The notes: generated by a model from the sequence alone, not told the origin. 64,000 nucleotides of DNA from DASRDS01 sp035570055 (GCA_035570055.1 DATMLM010000006.1:1-64000); one strand, 5' to 3'; positions 18,439 to 27,590 are shown, numbered from the stretch's first letter. A program made the numbers and translations.

Positions 18439-20841
18439 GTGTGGCCTCGCAGCTTTTGCTGTTCGTTGACAAACGACGGTCGCCAAGCGTTTGTGCTTCG
18501 CGTGCGAAGACTCGCGATTCGGCTGCTTGTCCTGTCGAGCCTTTGCTGGTGGGGGTTCGGTCTCGCGTTCTCCAGCCTGTGGTGGTTGACGAACTCCCAC
18601 CAGCTCGCCTGGATCGCGTTCTGCTATGCCTGGGAAGTGCCGGTCATTGGTTGGACCGGCGCCGTCGTGCTGCCAATGCTCCGGTGGCGGCGGATCGGTC
18701 TCGCGCTCGCGGTCGATAGTCCCCGCGCCGCGCGCGACCTCGCGCGGTTTCCGCGGTACGTGGCCATCTGCGCGATCGCGACCAGCACGATCGGATACAC
18801 GGCCGGCGCCGCCCAGTTGATGGTATTCGCCCACCTGCCGTACCTCGAAGAAGCCAAGATGTGCTTGCAGGGCTTGCTCCTGGGCGCCGTACTCGCCGCC
18901 GCCGTGTTTCTGGAGGCCGAGCGCGCGACTCGCGCCGTCGTGCCCAGCGATGCGGTACGCTCGACCGCGGCCGACGAGCCGATCCGGCACACGCTGGCGA
19001 GCAAGATCCGGTATATCACCGGCACGATCACGCTGGGCGCGGCGATGCCGATCCTGCTGTTCGGGCTGACGCTGCAGCAGCGCCGGCTCGAGGAAGCCCG
19101 CGGCGCCGCGCTCGTCGAGGCGTTGGCCACGATGCATCCCGCGTCTGCGAGCGACCACGTCGAGCCGTTGCCGGCGTTCGGCGCGTACACGGTGCTGTAC
19201 GTGACGTCGCCCGCGCTCTCGATCGAGAAGGCTGGCGCGAGCGTCCCGATCGGTACACCACGGAGAGCGACCGTGGCACGACTCGGCTCACGGAGGTTCG
19301 ATGCGCCGGCCACGCTGTTCGCCGGCACCACGGGCTGGTTCGCCAGCCGATTCGATCTCCACCAGGTCGTCGCGTTCCGGCGCGTCCAGGTCGGCGCCAC
19401 GCCGGTGCTGATGCTCGCCGTCTCGCCGCTCGCCGACTACGGGCGCGGCCTGGTCATCATATCCGTGATGGCGGGCGGGTTGTGCCTGGCCGCGTTGACG
19501 ATCGCATTCCTGCTCGCGTTCGCGTTCGCCCGCAACCTCGTCGATCCGCTCCAGCGGTTGCAGCAGGCCGCCGGCGCAATGGCCGCCGGCGAGCGCGAAG
19601 TCGCGACCGTGGCCGCATTCGGGAACGACGAAGTCACCGCGCTGACGCGGCAATTCGACGCGATGGCGGCGCGTGTGCGCGCCGATGAGGCGAGCCTGCG
19701 CGCCGTCCACGACCAGCTCCTCCAGGCCGAGAAGCTCTCGGCCGTTGGCCGCGTCGTCTCGGGCATCGCGCACGAGCTCAACAACCCGCTCGCCGCCGTC
19801 CTCCACTTCGCCGAGAACCTGTTGAGCGAAGCGTGGCACTCGCCGGACGATCGCGAGATGCTGCAGTCCGTCGCGACGCAGGCGCGCCGCGCGCGGGCCA
19901 TTGTGCGCGACCTCCTGTCGTTCGTGCGGGCACGCACCCAGACCGAGGAGACGGCCGACATCCAGGATGTCGTCCGGCACGCCGCGCAAGCGGTCGCACC
20001 GGTCCTCGCCGAAACTGGCGCATCGCTGTCCGTGTCCTTCGACACGGTGTCCATCCCGTTGGTGCGAATCGACGAAGTTGGGATCGAACAGGTATTGACG
20101 AACCTGATCGTCAACGGCGCGCAGGCCGCGGGAGACGGCGGCCGCATCGACCTCCTGGTCCGAGCCAACGGCGCTCGCGTCATACTCTGCGTCAGCGACA
20201 CCGGGCCCGGGATTCCGAACGACGTGATGCCACGAATCTTCGAGCCGTTCTTCACGACGAAAGGACCAGGCAAAGGGACAGGGCTGGGTCTCTCGGTCTC
20301 GCTCGGCATCATCCAGCAGCACGGCGGACGGCTCACGGCCGAGAATCTCGCGGACGGCGGTGCGCGCTTCACGTTCGACATCCCGGTACACCCGGATCAG
20401 GTGGTGGCCGCCGAGGAGATTCGTGAGCGCGCCGAGCATACCAATGGCAGCGTATCGGGACCACGGGTCGACGGAGAGATCGTGATGGTGATCGACGATG
20501 AGGAGTCGATCCGAGCGGCGCTCCGGCTCTTTCTCGAGCGCAGCGGATGGCGCGTCGAGGAAGCCGAGAGTGGCCGCGCGGCGCTGGCGATGCTGCTCAC
20601 GGCGCCTCCGAACCGATATCGCGCGGTGATCACCGACCTCACGATGCCGGATGTCACCGGCATTGAGCTCCACGACGCGCTCGCCGCCGCGCGCCCGGAC
20701 CTCTGCGCGCGGCTCATCATCTCCACCGGTGAGACGATTTCCGACACCGTTGTGTCGTTCCGCGCGCGGTCGGGGAAGCCGTTCCTGGAGAAACCCTTCG
20801 AGTTCGACGCGCTGACAGCACTGTTGGAACAAATGCCTTAG
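18439..20841 (+). CDS. Hybrid membrane histidine kinase with C-terminal receiver
   Basis: An 800-residue sensor. The N-terminal membrane segments cover about residues 25-150, with further ones near 190-215 and 335-365. They are followed by a HAMP-like linker, a HisKA domain (phospho-acceptor His445 in SGIAHELNNP), an ATPase domain with GPGIPND and GTGLGLSVS, and a receiver domain with Asp733 (ITDLTMPDVTG). It should autophosphorylate at the inner membrane and pass phosphate to its own receiver. The signal is unknown. The GTG at 18439 leaves only 13 bp to tag; a GTG at 18493 would still keep all membrane segments. Two membrane protein genes follow closely. Confidence 0.9.
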   Translation: MWPRSFCCSLTNDGRQAFVLRVRRLAIRLLVLSSLCWWGFGLAFSSLWWLTNSHQLAWIAFCYAWEVPVIGWTGAVVLPMLRWRRIGLALAVDSPRAARDLARFPRYVAICAIATSTIGYTAGAAQLMVFAHLPYLEEAKMCLQGLLLGAVLAAAVFLEAERATRAVVPSDAVRSTAADEPIRHTLASKIRYITGTITLGAAMPILLFGLTLQQRRLEEARGAALVEALATMHPASASDHVEPLPAFGAYTVLYVTSPALSIEKAGASVPIGTPRRATVARLGSRRFDAPATLFAGTTGWFASRFDLHQVVAFRRVQVGATPVLMLAVSPLADYGRGLVIISVMAGGLCLAALTIAFLLAFAFARNLVDPLQRLQQAAGAMAAGEREVATVAAFGNDEVTALTRQFDAMAARVRADEASLRAVHDQLLQAEKLSAVGRVVSGIAHELNNPLAAVLHFAENLLSEAWHSPDDREMLQSVATQARRARAIVRDLLSFVRARTQTEETADIQDVVRHAAQAVAPVLAETGASLSVSFDTVSIPLVRIDEVGIEQVLTNLIVNGAQAAGDGGRIDLLVRANGARVILCVSDTGPGIPNDVMPRIFEPFFTTKGPGKGTGLGLSVSLGIIQQHGGRLTAENLADGGARFTFDIPVHPDQVVAAEEIRERAEHTNGSVSGPRVDGEIVMVIDDEESIRAALRLFLERSGWRVEEAESGRAALAMLLTAPPNRYRAVITDLTMPDVTGIELHDALAAARPDLCARLIISTGETISDTVVSFRARSGKPFLEKPFEFDALTALLEQMP

Positions 20842-20850
20842 CTTTCCAAC

Positions 20851-21444
20851 ATGGCGCTTCAGTTCGATACGGCGGTTCCCTCGGGAACGCCGGCCAGTAA
20901 TTGTGTCGCGTGCAAGCGGCCGATCGGGGATTCGTACTATACGGCCGGCAAGGCGATCGTCTGCGAGAGCTGTAAAACGCGGATCGAGAACACGCCGCGG
21001 TCGGTCACGACGCCGGCACATCTCGTCCGCGCGACCGTGTTCGGCATTGGCGGCGCGATCGCCGGCGCGGCCGTCTACTACGGCGTCCTGGCCTTGATTC
21101 ATATCGAGATCGGGCTGGTCGCGATTGCCGTCGGCTGGCTCGTTGGACGAGCCATGCAACTCGGCGCGGGTGGCCAGCGTGGCCGGCCATTCCAGGTCAT
21201 CGCGCTCATACTCACCTATCTGGGCATCGCGGTGGGCATGACGGCCGAACTGGTCAGGCTCGGCGGGACGATGACACTCCAGACCGTGATCACCTTGCCG
21301 ATCATCGAGAGCGTCGGCGACCTGCCGGCGTCTGTCCTCACCGCGATCATCATCGCGGTCGGGTTGCGGCAGGCCTGGTACATGAACCGGGATCCCGGGC
21401 GACCGGTGTTTTACGGCCCATTTCGGGTCAACGCACAGGCGTGA
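20851..21444 (+). CDS. Zinc-ribbon membrane protein, unknown function
   Basis: A 197-residue protein. The N-terminus has a CxxC...CxxC zinc ribbon (NCVACKRPIG, then VCESCKTRI, about residues 18-45). It is followed by four or five hydrophobic segments (for example 60-80, 83-103 and 115-135) and ends at FRVNAQA. It starts 9 bp after the histidine kinase, and its stop overlaps the GTG of the following M50 protease gene (GTGA). That coupling and the shared zinc-ribbon N-terminus suggest the two proteins work together. I do not recognise the family. Confidence 0.65.
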   Translation: MALQFDTAVPSGTPASNCVACKRPIGDSYYTAGKAIVCESCKTRIENTPRSVTTPAHLVRATVFGIGGAIAGAAVYYGVLALIHIEIGLVAIAVGWLVGRAMQLGAGGQRGRPFQVIALILTYLGIAVGMTAELVRLGGTMTLQTVITLPIIESVGDLPASVLTAIIIAVGLRQAWYMNRDPGRPVFYGPFRVNAQA

Positions 21445-22346
21445 CCACGTGCGCGCGGTGTGATACCGAGCTCGCGCCGGCGCTCCTCAGCTGTCCGAGC
21501 TGTCACGCGCTCGTCCACGCCGAGCGCTTGAAGCAGCTCGCGAGCGAGGCCGAAGCAGCGGAAGCTGCCGGTGCGCTCAGGCCGGCCATGGAGAAGTGGC
21601 AGGCGGCGCTCGATCTTCTGCCGGCTGACAGCGAGCAGTTCAAGGTGATCGAGGCGCGCATCGCCGACCTGACGCGCCGCGCGACCCCGAGCAAGGCCAA
21701 GATGCTGATCCTCGGCCTCGGAGAGCGGAAGACCGTGGCGTCCGCATTCGTGTCCTTCCTGTTCTACATCGCGCTCTTTAGCAAGTGGCAGGTCGCGCTC
21801 GGCATCATCGTCTGCATCTACATCCACGAGATGGGGCACGTGTACGTCCTGCGGCAACTCGGCCTTCCGGCGAGCCCTCCGTTATTCATCCCTGGCCTGG
21901 GCGCCGTGGTCATGCTCAAGCAGTCGCCATCCACGCCGCACGACGACGCGCGCGTGGGACTCGCCGGGCCGGTGTGGGGACTCGGCGCCGCGATCGCCAC
22001 CTATGGCCTGTTCCTGGCGACCAAAGCGCCGGAGTGGGGGAAGATCGCCGCGTTCACGGCGCTCATGAACCTGTTCAATCTCACACCGGTCTGGCAACTC
22101 GACGGCAGCCGTGGGTTCCATGCCCTCTCCCGAGAGGAACGGTGGCTGGTCGTGATCGTGATCGGGGTCGTCTTCTGGCTCACGCAGCAGCGGTTCATCC
22201 TGCTGCCCGGCGTCATCGCCATCTGGCGTGCGTTCGAAAAGAATGCGCCAACCGAACGAGACCCCTCGACGCTCGGCACGTTTATCATCCTGCTCGCGGC
22301 GCTGGGCTGGCTATCGGCGATTCCGATCTTCGGGTACCATTTCTAA
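21441..22346 (+). CDS. Site-2-protease family (M50) membrane metalloprotease with zinc ribbon
   Basis: A 301-residue protein. An N-terminal zinc ribbon (CARCDTEL...CPSCHAL) precedes a helical TPR-like linker (residues 28-75) and a membrane core. The core has the HEMGH zinc motif at residues 129-133 and the third ligand in LDGSRG (Asp221). M50 enzymes cut membrane-embedded substrates such as anti-sigma factors. No PDZ domain is seen. The GTG start overlaps the upstream gene by 4 bp, and the 3' end overlaps the convergent tyrA-like gene by 36 bp. The substrate is unknown. Confidence 0.88.
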   Translation: MTTCARCDTELAPALLSCPSCHALVHAERLKQLASEAEAAEAAGALRPAMEKWQAALDLLPADSEQFKVIEARIADLTRRATPSKAKMLILGLGERKTVASAFVSFLFYIALFSKWQVALGIIVCIYIHEMGHVYVLRQLGLPASPPLFIPGLGAVVMLKQSPSTPHDDARVGLAGPVWGLGAAIATYGLFLATKAPEWGKIAAFTALMNLFNLTPVWQLDGSRGFHALSREERWLVVIVIGVVFWLTQQRFILLPGVIAIWRAFEKNAPTERDPSTLGTFIILLAALGWLSAIPIFGYHF

Positions 22347-23000
22347 CAACGCCGCCAGGAACGCCGCTCGGACCTCGGGCACCTTGGGGTTGAACGCGGC
22401 CATGTCCTCGAACAATTCCATCGTGTCGTGGCCGACGACGTCGACGATGTCCATGAGCGCCTCGTGCGTCCGTGTCGACAGCGCGAGGCGTTCGATGCCG
22501 GCCCGCGCGGCACCGCGGCCGATATAGTGCGTCAAGAACTGCGACCGCGCGACCTGGGCGTCGTGCTCTTCGGGTGTGCAGCGCACGATGGTGAGCCCTA
22601 AGCGCCGGTAGACCTCCTCGACGCACGCGACGGCGCGTTCGCCGCCGGGCAACGCGCAGATCGCCGCGCGTTGGCCGGCGCAGCTCACGGGCGCCGAGTC
22701 GGGTCCAAACAACGGATGCGTGCCGACGACGGGCCGTCCCGGCAACAGCCGGGTGAGCACGTCACACGGAATCATCTTGACGGAGCACAGGTCGGCGACG
22801 ATCGTGTCATGGCCGAGTGCGTCGCGCGTTCCGAGGAGCGCGGCGTGTAGGCTGCGGATCGGGACGGCGAACATCACCAAGGGCGCCGTCGGGTCGTCCA
22901 GCGCTACCCGATACCCGACGCGCTCCAGTTGGGCGGCGAAGTATGTGCCGAATCGACCGGCGCCGATGATGCCGATGTCTATCAACCCGGAGGACGTCAT
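22311..23000 (-). CDS. Prephenate/arogenate dehydrogenase-like protein
   Basis: A 229-residue protein. It has an N-terminal NAD(P)-binding GAGRFG, then the TyrA signature VGTHPLFGPDSAPV and a helical C-terminal domain. It would oxidise prephenate or arogenate toward tyrosine in the cytoplasm. It is shorter than many TyrA proteins (about 280) and lacks an ACT domain. The ATG at 23000 shares a CATG with the divergent start of the next gene. A longer frame to 23078 would overlap that gene. No other aromatic biosynthesis genes are nearby. Confidence 0.8.
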   Translation of the reverse strand: MTSSGLIDIGIIGAGRFGTYFAAQLERVGYRVALDDPTAPLVMFAVPIRSLHAALLGTRDALGHDTIVADLCSVKMIPCDVLTRLLPGRPVVGTHPLFGPDSAPVSCAGQRAAICALPGGERAVACVEEVYRRLGLTIVRCTPEEHDAQVARSQFLTHYIGRGAARAGIERLALSTRTHEALMDIVDVVGHDTMELFEDMAAFNPKVPEVRAAFLAALLEMVPEDRNRR

Positions 23001-23562
23001 GGTACCACTTGTCTCGCTGTGGATGCCTATCGTCGTATCAGCGGTTCTGGTGTTCGTTGCCAGCTCGATCCTGCACATGGTCCTGAAATATCACAACGTG
23101 GACTATCGCAAGTTCTCCAACGAAGAAGAAGTGCGGGCGGTGATTCAGAAAGGCAATCCACCGCCCGGCCAGTACCTCTTGCTCTACGCCATGGGACCCA
23201 ATGCGATGAAGGATCCCGCGTTGATCGAGAAGTTCAAGCAGGGACCCGTGGGACTGGCGTTCTTGCGCAAGCCCGGCATGCCGAGCATCGGCCCCCTGCT
23301 CGGCCAGTGGTTCACCTATCTCCTCGTTGTGTCGTTCTTCGTGGGGTACATCGCCGCGCACACGATAGCGCCGGGCACGCCGTATCTCGCCGTGTTCCGC
23401 GTCGTCGGCGCGGTCGCCTTCCTGGCCTATGCGGGCGCCAGAGCCCAGAGCGCGATCTGGCAGGGCGAGCCGTGGGTGGTGACCACCAAGGACATCATCG
23501 ATGGTCTGATCTACGGGTGTGTGACGGCCGGGACCTTCGGCTGGCTTTGGCCCAAGGTCTGA
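22999..23562 (+). CDS. Membrane protein, unknown function
   Basis: A 187-residue protein with an N-terminal membrane anchor (about residues 8-28, containing SSILHMVLKYH). A soluble segment with NEEEVRAVIQKGNPPPGQY follows, then three more hydrophobic helices (about 105-180). GGAGG ends 5 bp before the ATG, supporting this start. The pattern resembles small conserved membrane proteins of Acidobacteria and Gemmatimonadota, but I cannot name a function. The 3' end overlaps the convergent AraC-type regulator by 52 bp. Confidence 0.75.
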   Translation: MVPLVSLWMPIVVSAVLVFVASSILHMVLKYHNVDYRKFSNEEEVRAVIQKGNPPPGQYLLLYAMGPNAMKDPALIEKFKQGPVGLAFLRKPGMPSIGPLLGQWFTYLLVVSFFVGYIAAHTIAPGTPYLAVFRVVGAVAFLAYAGARAQSAIWQGEPWVVTTKDIIDGLIYGCVTAGTFGWLWPKV

Positions 23563-24512
23563 CGGGACTGGCTCGGTGGCAGCGTGTTGTACTTGTTCCA
23601 GACTCGGCGCAACTGGCGGCTCGAAGCGAATCCCGAACGCTCGGCCACGCGCTCGAGATCGAGCGTCGAGTTCGTCAGCAGCTCGCGGGCGAGGGTGACG
23701 CGCAGGAGATGCACGTAGTCCAAGGGGCTCATCGCGGTGTGTGACTGGAACAGCCGGGTGAGGTGACGCGCGCTCGTGTGGGCGACGGCCGCCAACGTGG
23801 CTGCCGTCCACGCGCGCGCGGGATCGGCCGCGATCGCGTCCTGGACGCGATGGAGGCCAGGGTGGATGTGGTTTCGTCCCTCTAACCAAGGCGACAGTTG
23901 CGGATCAGCGCCCGTTCGCCGTGCATAGACCACCATGTGCCGCGCGATGCCGACGGAACACCTCGGGCCGGCGATGTCCGCGATCAGCGCGAGCATCAGG
24001 TCGAGGCCCGCCGTGACGCCTGCGCTCGTGTAGACGTTGCCGTCCGACACGTAGAGGCGATTGTCGAGCACGCGCGCCTTCGGCGCGATATGCCGCAGCT
24101 CGTCGCAATCTTCGTGGTGCGTGGTGCACATCCTACCATCGAGCAGGCCCGCCTCGGCCGCCACCAGTGCGCCGGCACAAATGAACACCAGGCGATGCGA
24201 CGGGCGCGCGATGCCCCGCAACCACGTGGCGACAATTTGGCGCGCCTTCGGCGCATCCATATCGGTCACGGTGCCGCACACCACGATCATCGCGCCGCTC
24301 GGAACGTCGGCGGGTAACGGACCGAGGCCAGCGAGATCAATGCCGACCGACGAGGTCACCGACGGCATCGGGCTGACGAACGTCGACGTGAATCGCACGG
24401 TGCGCTGATAGCGATTCGCGAGACGCACGGCATCCGCGGGTCCGGCGAGATCGACCAGCAGCGTGCCCGGCAGGAGTACGAAGTAAACCGGCTGCGTCGA
24501 AGACGGCGTCAC
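23511..24512 (-). CDS. AraC-family regulator with DJ-1/PfpI domain (GlxA/FtrA type)
   Basis: A 333-residue protein. Residues 8-190 form a class I glutamine amidotransferase-like domain (VVCGTV, FICAGALVAAEAGLLDGR with the nucleophile-elbow Cys, TSAGVTAGLDLML). Residues about 215-315 hold the double helix-turn-helix of AraC proteins (LAAVAHTSARHLTRLFQ and LERVAERSGFASSRQLRRVW). Such proteins sense small nitrogen compounds and activate catabolic genes. An isochorismatase-like hydrolase gene lies 6 bp upstream on the same strand and may be part of the same unit. Confidence 0.9.
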   Translation of the reverse strand: MTPSSTQPVYFVLLPGTLLVDLAGPADAVRLANRYQRTVRFTSTFVSPMPSVTSSVGIDLAGLGPLPADVPSGAMIVVCGTVTDMDAPKARQIVATWLRGIARPSHRLVFICAGALVAAEAGLLDGRMCTTHHEDCDELRHIAPKARVLDNRLYVSDGNVYTSAGVTAGLDLMLALIADIAGPRCSVGIARHMVVYARRTGADPQLSPWLEGRNHIHPGLHRVQDAIAADPARAWTAATLAAVAHTSARHLTRLFQSHTAMSPLDYVHLLRVTLARELLTNSTLDLERVAERSGFASSRQLRRVWNKYNTLPPSQSRQTLGQSQPKVPAVTHP

Positions 24513-24518
24513 AGAGCG

Positions 24519-25064
24519 TTAGAGATCATTGAGCGCCTGCTCGGCGGTGACGATGCGCGCGAACCGATCGGCGAGCACGAGCTCCGTGCGCTCCTGGATC
24601 TCCCCGGAGCTGAAGTGCCGCCCGGTCCGCGGATGCACCATCGGAAACGTCAACGTCGCCTCGGTGACGTAGTCGACCTTCCATCCGGAGTCCGACGCAT
24701 GTCGCGTGGTGGTCTCGCAGCATTGCTCGGTGCGAATGCCCGTGACGATCACGCGTTGAATGCCGCGCTCGGTCAACCACCCCGCGAGGGGAGTCCCGGC
24801 GAGCGCGCTGTGCATGCGCTTGTGAAAACTGAAGTCAGGCGTGATGGCGATCGGCGCAAGCGTGCGGACATGGCCCGACGCGAGGGAAAACGCGCCCTCG
24901 TCCTCAACATGAAAGACCTGAACCACCGGGACTTTCCGATCGGCACAGCCGGTAATCAGGCTTTGCAGACGGTCACAGAACCGGGGAAAGTCAGCGTCGG
25001 TCCAATACGGACGCTGCCTGAACGATTCCTGAGCGTCCACGACTAAGAGTGCGGTGTTTGTCAT
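24519..25064 (-). CDS. Isochorismatase-like cysteine hydrolase
   Basis: A 181-residue member of the superfamily that includes nicotinamidase and N-carbamoylsarcosine amidase. The catalytic triad can be seen as Asp10 (LLVVDAQ), Lys82 and Cys115 (TGIRTEQCCETT). The substrate is probably a small amide, but cannot be read from the sequence. It is followed 6 bp later by the GlxA-type regulator. A GlxA-type regulator paired with a hydrolase is common in nitrogen-compound catabolism. Confidence 0.88.
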   Translation of the reverse strand: MTNTALLVVDAQESFRQRPYWTDADFPRFCDRLQSLITGCADRKVPVVQVFHVEDEGAFSLASGHVRTLAPIAITPDFSFHKRMHSALAGTPLAGWLTERGIQRVIVTGIRTEQCCETTTRHASDSGWKVDYVTEATLTFPMVHPRTGRHFSSGEIQERTELVLADRFARIVTAEQALNDL

Positions 25065-25092
25065 GCGAGGGAAAATGGCCCGGCGGCAGCCC

Positions 25093-26307
25093 CTACGCTA
25101 GACGGCGATCGGACACGTACCGGACAGAAACGGACGCTGGCTCCCGGTCGTACGGGAAGTACCGTTTGAGCTCGAGGATCGGGTGCTCGACGAGACGCCA
25201 GCTGACGAACGCGATCGCGTACGTGACCGCGAAGCACAGGACCGTGAACGCAAATTGCGCCGGGAGATGTGAGCCGAGCACGGTGGGCATCGCATCGGGT
25301 GCCAGACCGCGCGCGTGGAGAAGGCCGACCACGGCCAGGTGGAAGATGTACATCGCGTAGCTATAGCGTCCGACGGCGCGGAGGGCCGGGTGCGCGAGGA
25401 CGCGGTGCGCCAGACTGCCGGCTGGGGTTGTCGCGGCAAACGTGACGAACGTGCCGGCGATCACCGCGATCAGCGAGAAGCCGATCGTCGCGATCTCCGG
25501 GGATTCGTTCGCGACCCGTATCCGGAACGTGAGCGTCGAGGCCAGCAGGATGACACTCGGGATCGCTACGTACGCGAGCACGCGACGCCAGCGCGCCAGT
25601 CCGCCGTCGGACCGGGCGGCGATCGCCAGGAGGGCACCCAGCGCGAGGGTATCAATGCGGGTCGGCGTCATCACCACGAGGTCGCGCGGCGGCGTGCCCG
25701 CAAGGAAGAGCGCGATGCGCAACAGCGGGCACACGATGAGCAAGCCGATGCAGATCCGCGTCAGCGTGCGGCGGTCGACGAGGAGCACCAGCGCGGGCCA
25801 GATCAGATAGAATTGCTCTTCGACCGCGAGCGACCACAGATGGGCCGTGCGCATGGGCGCGGCCGGCCAGCCGTGCACGACGATCAGGTAGTTCGTCGTG
25901 TACGTCCAGTACCACGGCTGCACATGGCGGATCTCCCGAGCCGCATCCGGAAAATGGTGCGCCACGAGCGGGATGAAGGACGCCAGGATGACGAGCGCGA
26001 TACTGAGGTAGTAGAGCGGGAAGATCCGTAGCACGCGCCGGGCGTAGAAGCTCCGGAAGTAGTGCTGTCCACCTCGGGCGTCGAGCAGGATGCCGGTGAT
26101 GAGAAAACCCGACAGAACGAAGAAAAGGTCGACGCCCGACCAGCAACTGCCGGTAACCGCTTGTGCGGCGCGATCGAGCGTGCTGGTGGGTGTGATCCAC
26201 ATCGCCGAGTGGTCGACGAGCACCGCCAGCATCGCGAGCCCTCGGACACCATCCAGCGTGTCGATTCGATCGCCGCTATATACTCGAGGCTGGTTTGTGT
26301 TTGGCAC
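25093..26307 (-). CDS. Membrane acyltransferase, acyltransferase-3 (OafA/YrhL) family
   Basis: A 404-residue protein with about ten membrane helices. The family opening is RIDTLDGVRGLAMLAVLVDHSAMW, where His is the expected catalytic residue. RSFYARRVLRIFPLYYLSI follows, also typical. It likely O-acylates a surface glycan or other envelope molecule across the inner membrane. It lies 36 bp after the DinB gene on the same strand, so it could be the last gene of the SusC-SusD-GntR unit, though its function is not obviously linked. Confidence 0.92.
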   Translation of the reverse strand: MPNTNQPRVYSGDRIDTLDGVRGLAMLAVLVDHSAMWITPTSTLDRAAQAVTGSCWSGVDLFFVLSGFLITGILLDARGGQHYFRSFYARRVLRIFPLYYLSIALVILASFIPLVAHHFPDAAREIRHVQPWYWTYTTNYLIVVHGWPAAPMRTAHLWSLAVEEQFYLIWPALVLLVDRRTLTRICIGLLIVCPLLRIALFLAGTPPRDLVVMTPTRIDTLALGALLAIAARSDGGLARWRRVLAYVAIPSVILLASTLTFRIRVANESPEIATIGFSLIAVIAGTFVTFAATTPAGSLAHRVLAHPALRAVGRYSYAMYIFHLAVVGLLHARGLAPDAMPTVLGSHLPAQFAFTVLCFAVTYAIAFVSWRLVEHPILELKRYFPYDREPASVSVRYVSDRRLA

Positions 26308-26343
26308 GAGGCGATTGCCTCGAATCGCAAGACCCCTGCCGTC

Positions 26344-26850
26344 TTATCCGAACGCTGCTTCGTCGGCTGTCGGCCCGTAGATCGACGGTACCGGCACGTC
26401 GTTGAGCCTCAAATACACCGTGAGCTGCCCGCGGTGGTGCGCCAGGTGATTGAGCACCCCCGACCGCAGGTTCTCGTAGCGCGATGTCTCGCTGACGACG
26501 TGGCCGCGGGCGAGCATCCGCCACTTCGTCTCGAGGTGTGCGTCGTTCGTCTTTTTGAGCGCGTCCTTCGAACGCGCGACATTGGCGTCGAAGGCCGCGA
26601 GGAGGTCCTGATTCGACTTGACTGGCGGTAGCGGCGGGCCAGCGGCGACGTCGAACTCGTCCTGGGTGAGCATCATGGCGATCCACCCTGGCATGTTCGC
26701 CACGAGCCCTGCGAGGCGACCCATCGGCATCGACTTCTCGTGGGGTTTCCAGTCGCCTTTATTCTCCGGCACCCTTTCCAACACACGCCTGGTGATGGCC
26801 GCTTCGTTTTCTAGCTCAGTCAGCAAACGATCCGTCAGGGTCTTCGCCAT
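26344..26850 (-). CDS. DinB-family protein
   Basis: A 168-residue four-helix-bundle protein of the DinB/YfiT superfamily. MAKTLTDRLLTELENEAAIT starts helix 1. Two metal-ligand candidates lie in RSGVLNHLAHHRGQLTVYLR; a third, expected near residue 50, is not obvious. Members are thiol-dependent transferases or metal hydrolases. The start ATG at 26850 overlaps the GntR regulator stop by one base (TAATG), so it is translated with the regulator. Confidence 0.85.
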   Translation of the reverse strand: MAKTLTDRLLTELENEAAITRRVLERVPENKGDWKPHEKSMPMGRLAGLVANMPGWIAMMLTQDEFDVAAGPPLPPVKSNQDLLAAFDANVARSKDALKKTNDAHLETKWRMLARGHVVSETSRYENLRSGVLNHLAHHRGQLTVYLRLNDVPVPSIYGPTADEAAFG

Positions 26851-27581
26851 TACCAGAGTCCCCGCTCGTTGAGTGACAAGATGACAGTACTCAACCGATC
26901 GGCGGCATTCCACCAATTGCGCTGCACGGCCGCGTCGGCGGCGGCACCCTTGCCGGCCTCGATGGCGCGCACGATCGCCTCGTGCTCGACGACCGAGCGG
27001 TCGGCGGCGGCCGTCAAAGCCGTGGTATATAGGTGGTTATAGCGCTCGGCCTGAGGCTTGATCGCATCGTGCAGCGCTCTCAGGCGGGGCCCGGCGCCGA
27101 ACTCGACGTATGTGCGATGAAACGACATGTCGAGCTCGAAGTACCGGGAGGGATCCGGACGCGCCGACCGTCCAGTGGCCGCGATCTCCTCGTTGATCCG
27201 ATGCAGCCGGCTCGTGAGGGCCGTCCGCTGCTTCGCCGGCCGCTTGGCCGCGAGCCTGGCCGCCAGCCCTTCGATCTCGGCAATGATCTGGAACAGCTCG
27301 CGGACATCGTCCTCGGTCATGGGAGCGACGAGGAGCCGGCGCTCGTTGTCCCAGCCGGCGCTCACGATGTACCCCTCTTGCTCCAGCCGGTGGAGCGCGC
27401 TCCGCACCGGTGTTCGACTCACCCCCAGGCGTTCGGCGATGTCGTTCTCGATCACCCGAACGCCCGGGGCGAGCCGCCCGTGGACGATCATCTCGCGCAG
27501 CTGTTTATACGCCTGCGCCGTTCGATCCCCGCGACCACCCGTCGTCTTGGCCGCGGCCTTTCCCCGTACTTGAGCGCTCAC
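26850..27581 (-). CDS. GntR/FCD transcriptional regulator, likely master regulator of the GTATAC sites
   Basis: A 243-residue protein. Residues about 18-85 form the winged helix of the GntR family (AYKQLREMIVHGRLAPGVRV, ERLGVSRTPVRSALHRLEQEGY). Residues about 90-235 form the all-helical FCD effector domain, with candidate metal-binding His in FELDMSFHRTYVEF and VVEHEAIVRAIEAG. The start is GTG, 9 bp after the SusD-like stop, so it is in the SusC-SusD-regulator operon. FadR-subfamily proteins bind sites with GT-N-AC cores, and four GTATAC-N5-GTATAC elements lie within the next 14 kb, one before this operon. Autoregulation is inferred. The ligand may be a D-amino acid, acyl amino acid or peptide product. 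Confidence 0.92.
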   Translation of the reverse strand: MSAQVRGKAAAKTTGGRGDRTAQAYKQLREMIVHGRLAPGVRVIENDIAERLGVSRTPVRSALHRLEQEGYIVSAGWDNERRLLVAPMTEDDVRELFQIIAEIEGLAARLAAKRPAKQRTALTSRLHRINEEIAATGRSARPDPSRYFELDMSFHRTYVEFGAGPRLRALHDAIKPQAERYNHLYTTALTAAADRSVVEHEAIVRAIEAGKGAAADAAVQRNWWNAADRLSTVILSLNERGLW

Positions 27582-27590
27582 CGCTCAATG

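Noticed and set aside
19288..21159. 623-codon open frame on the minus strand
   Set aside because: It is antisense to the hybrid histidine kinase and the zinc-ribbon gene, is Arg/Asp-rich without recognisable domains, and is a by-product of high GC.
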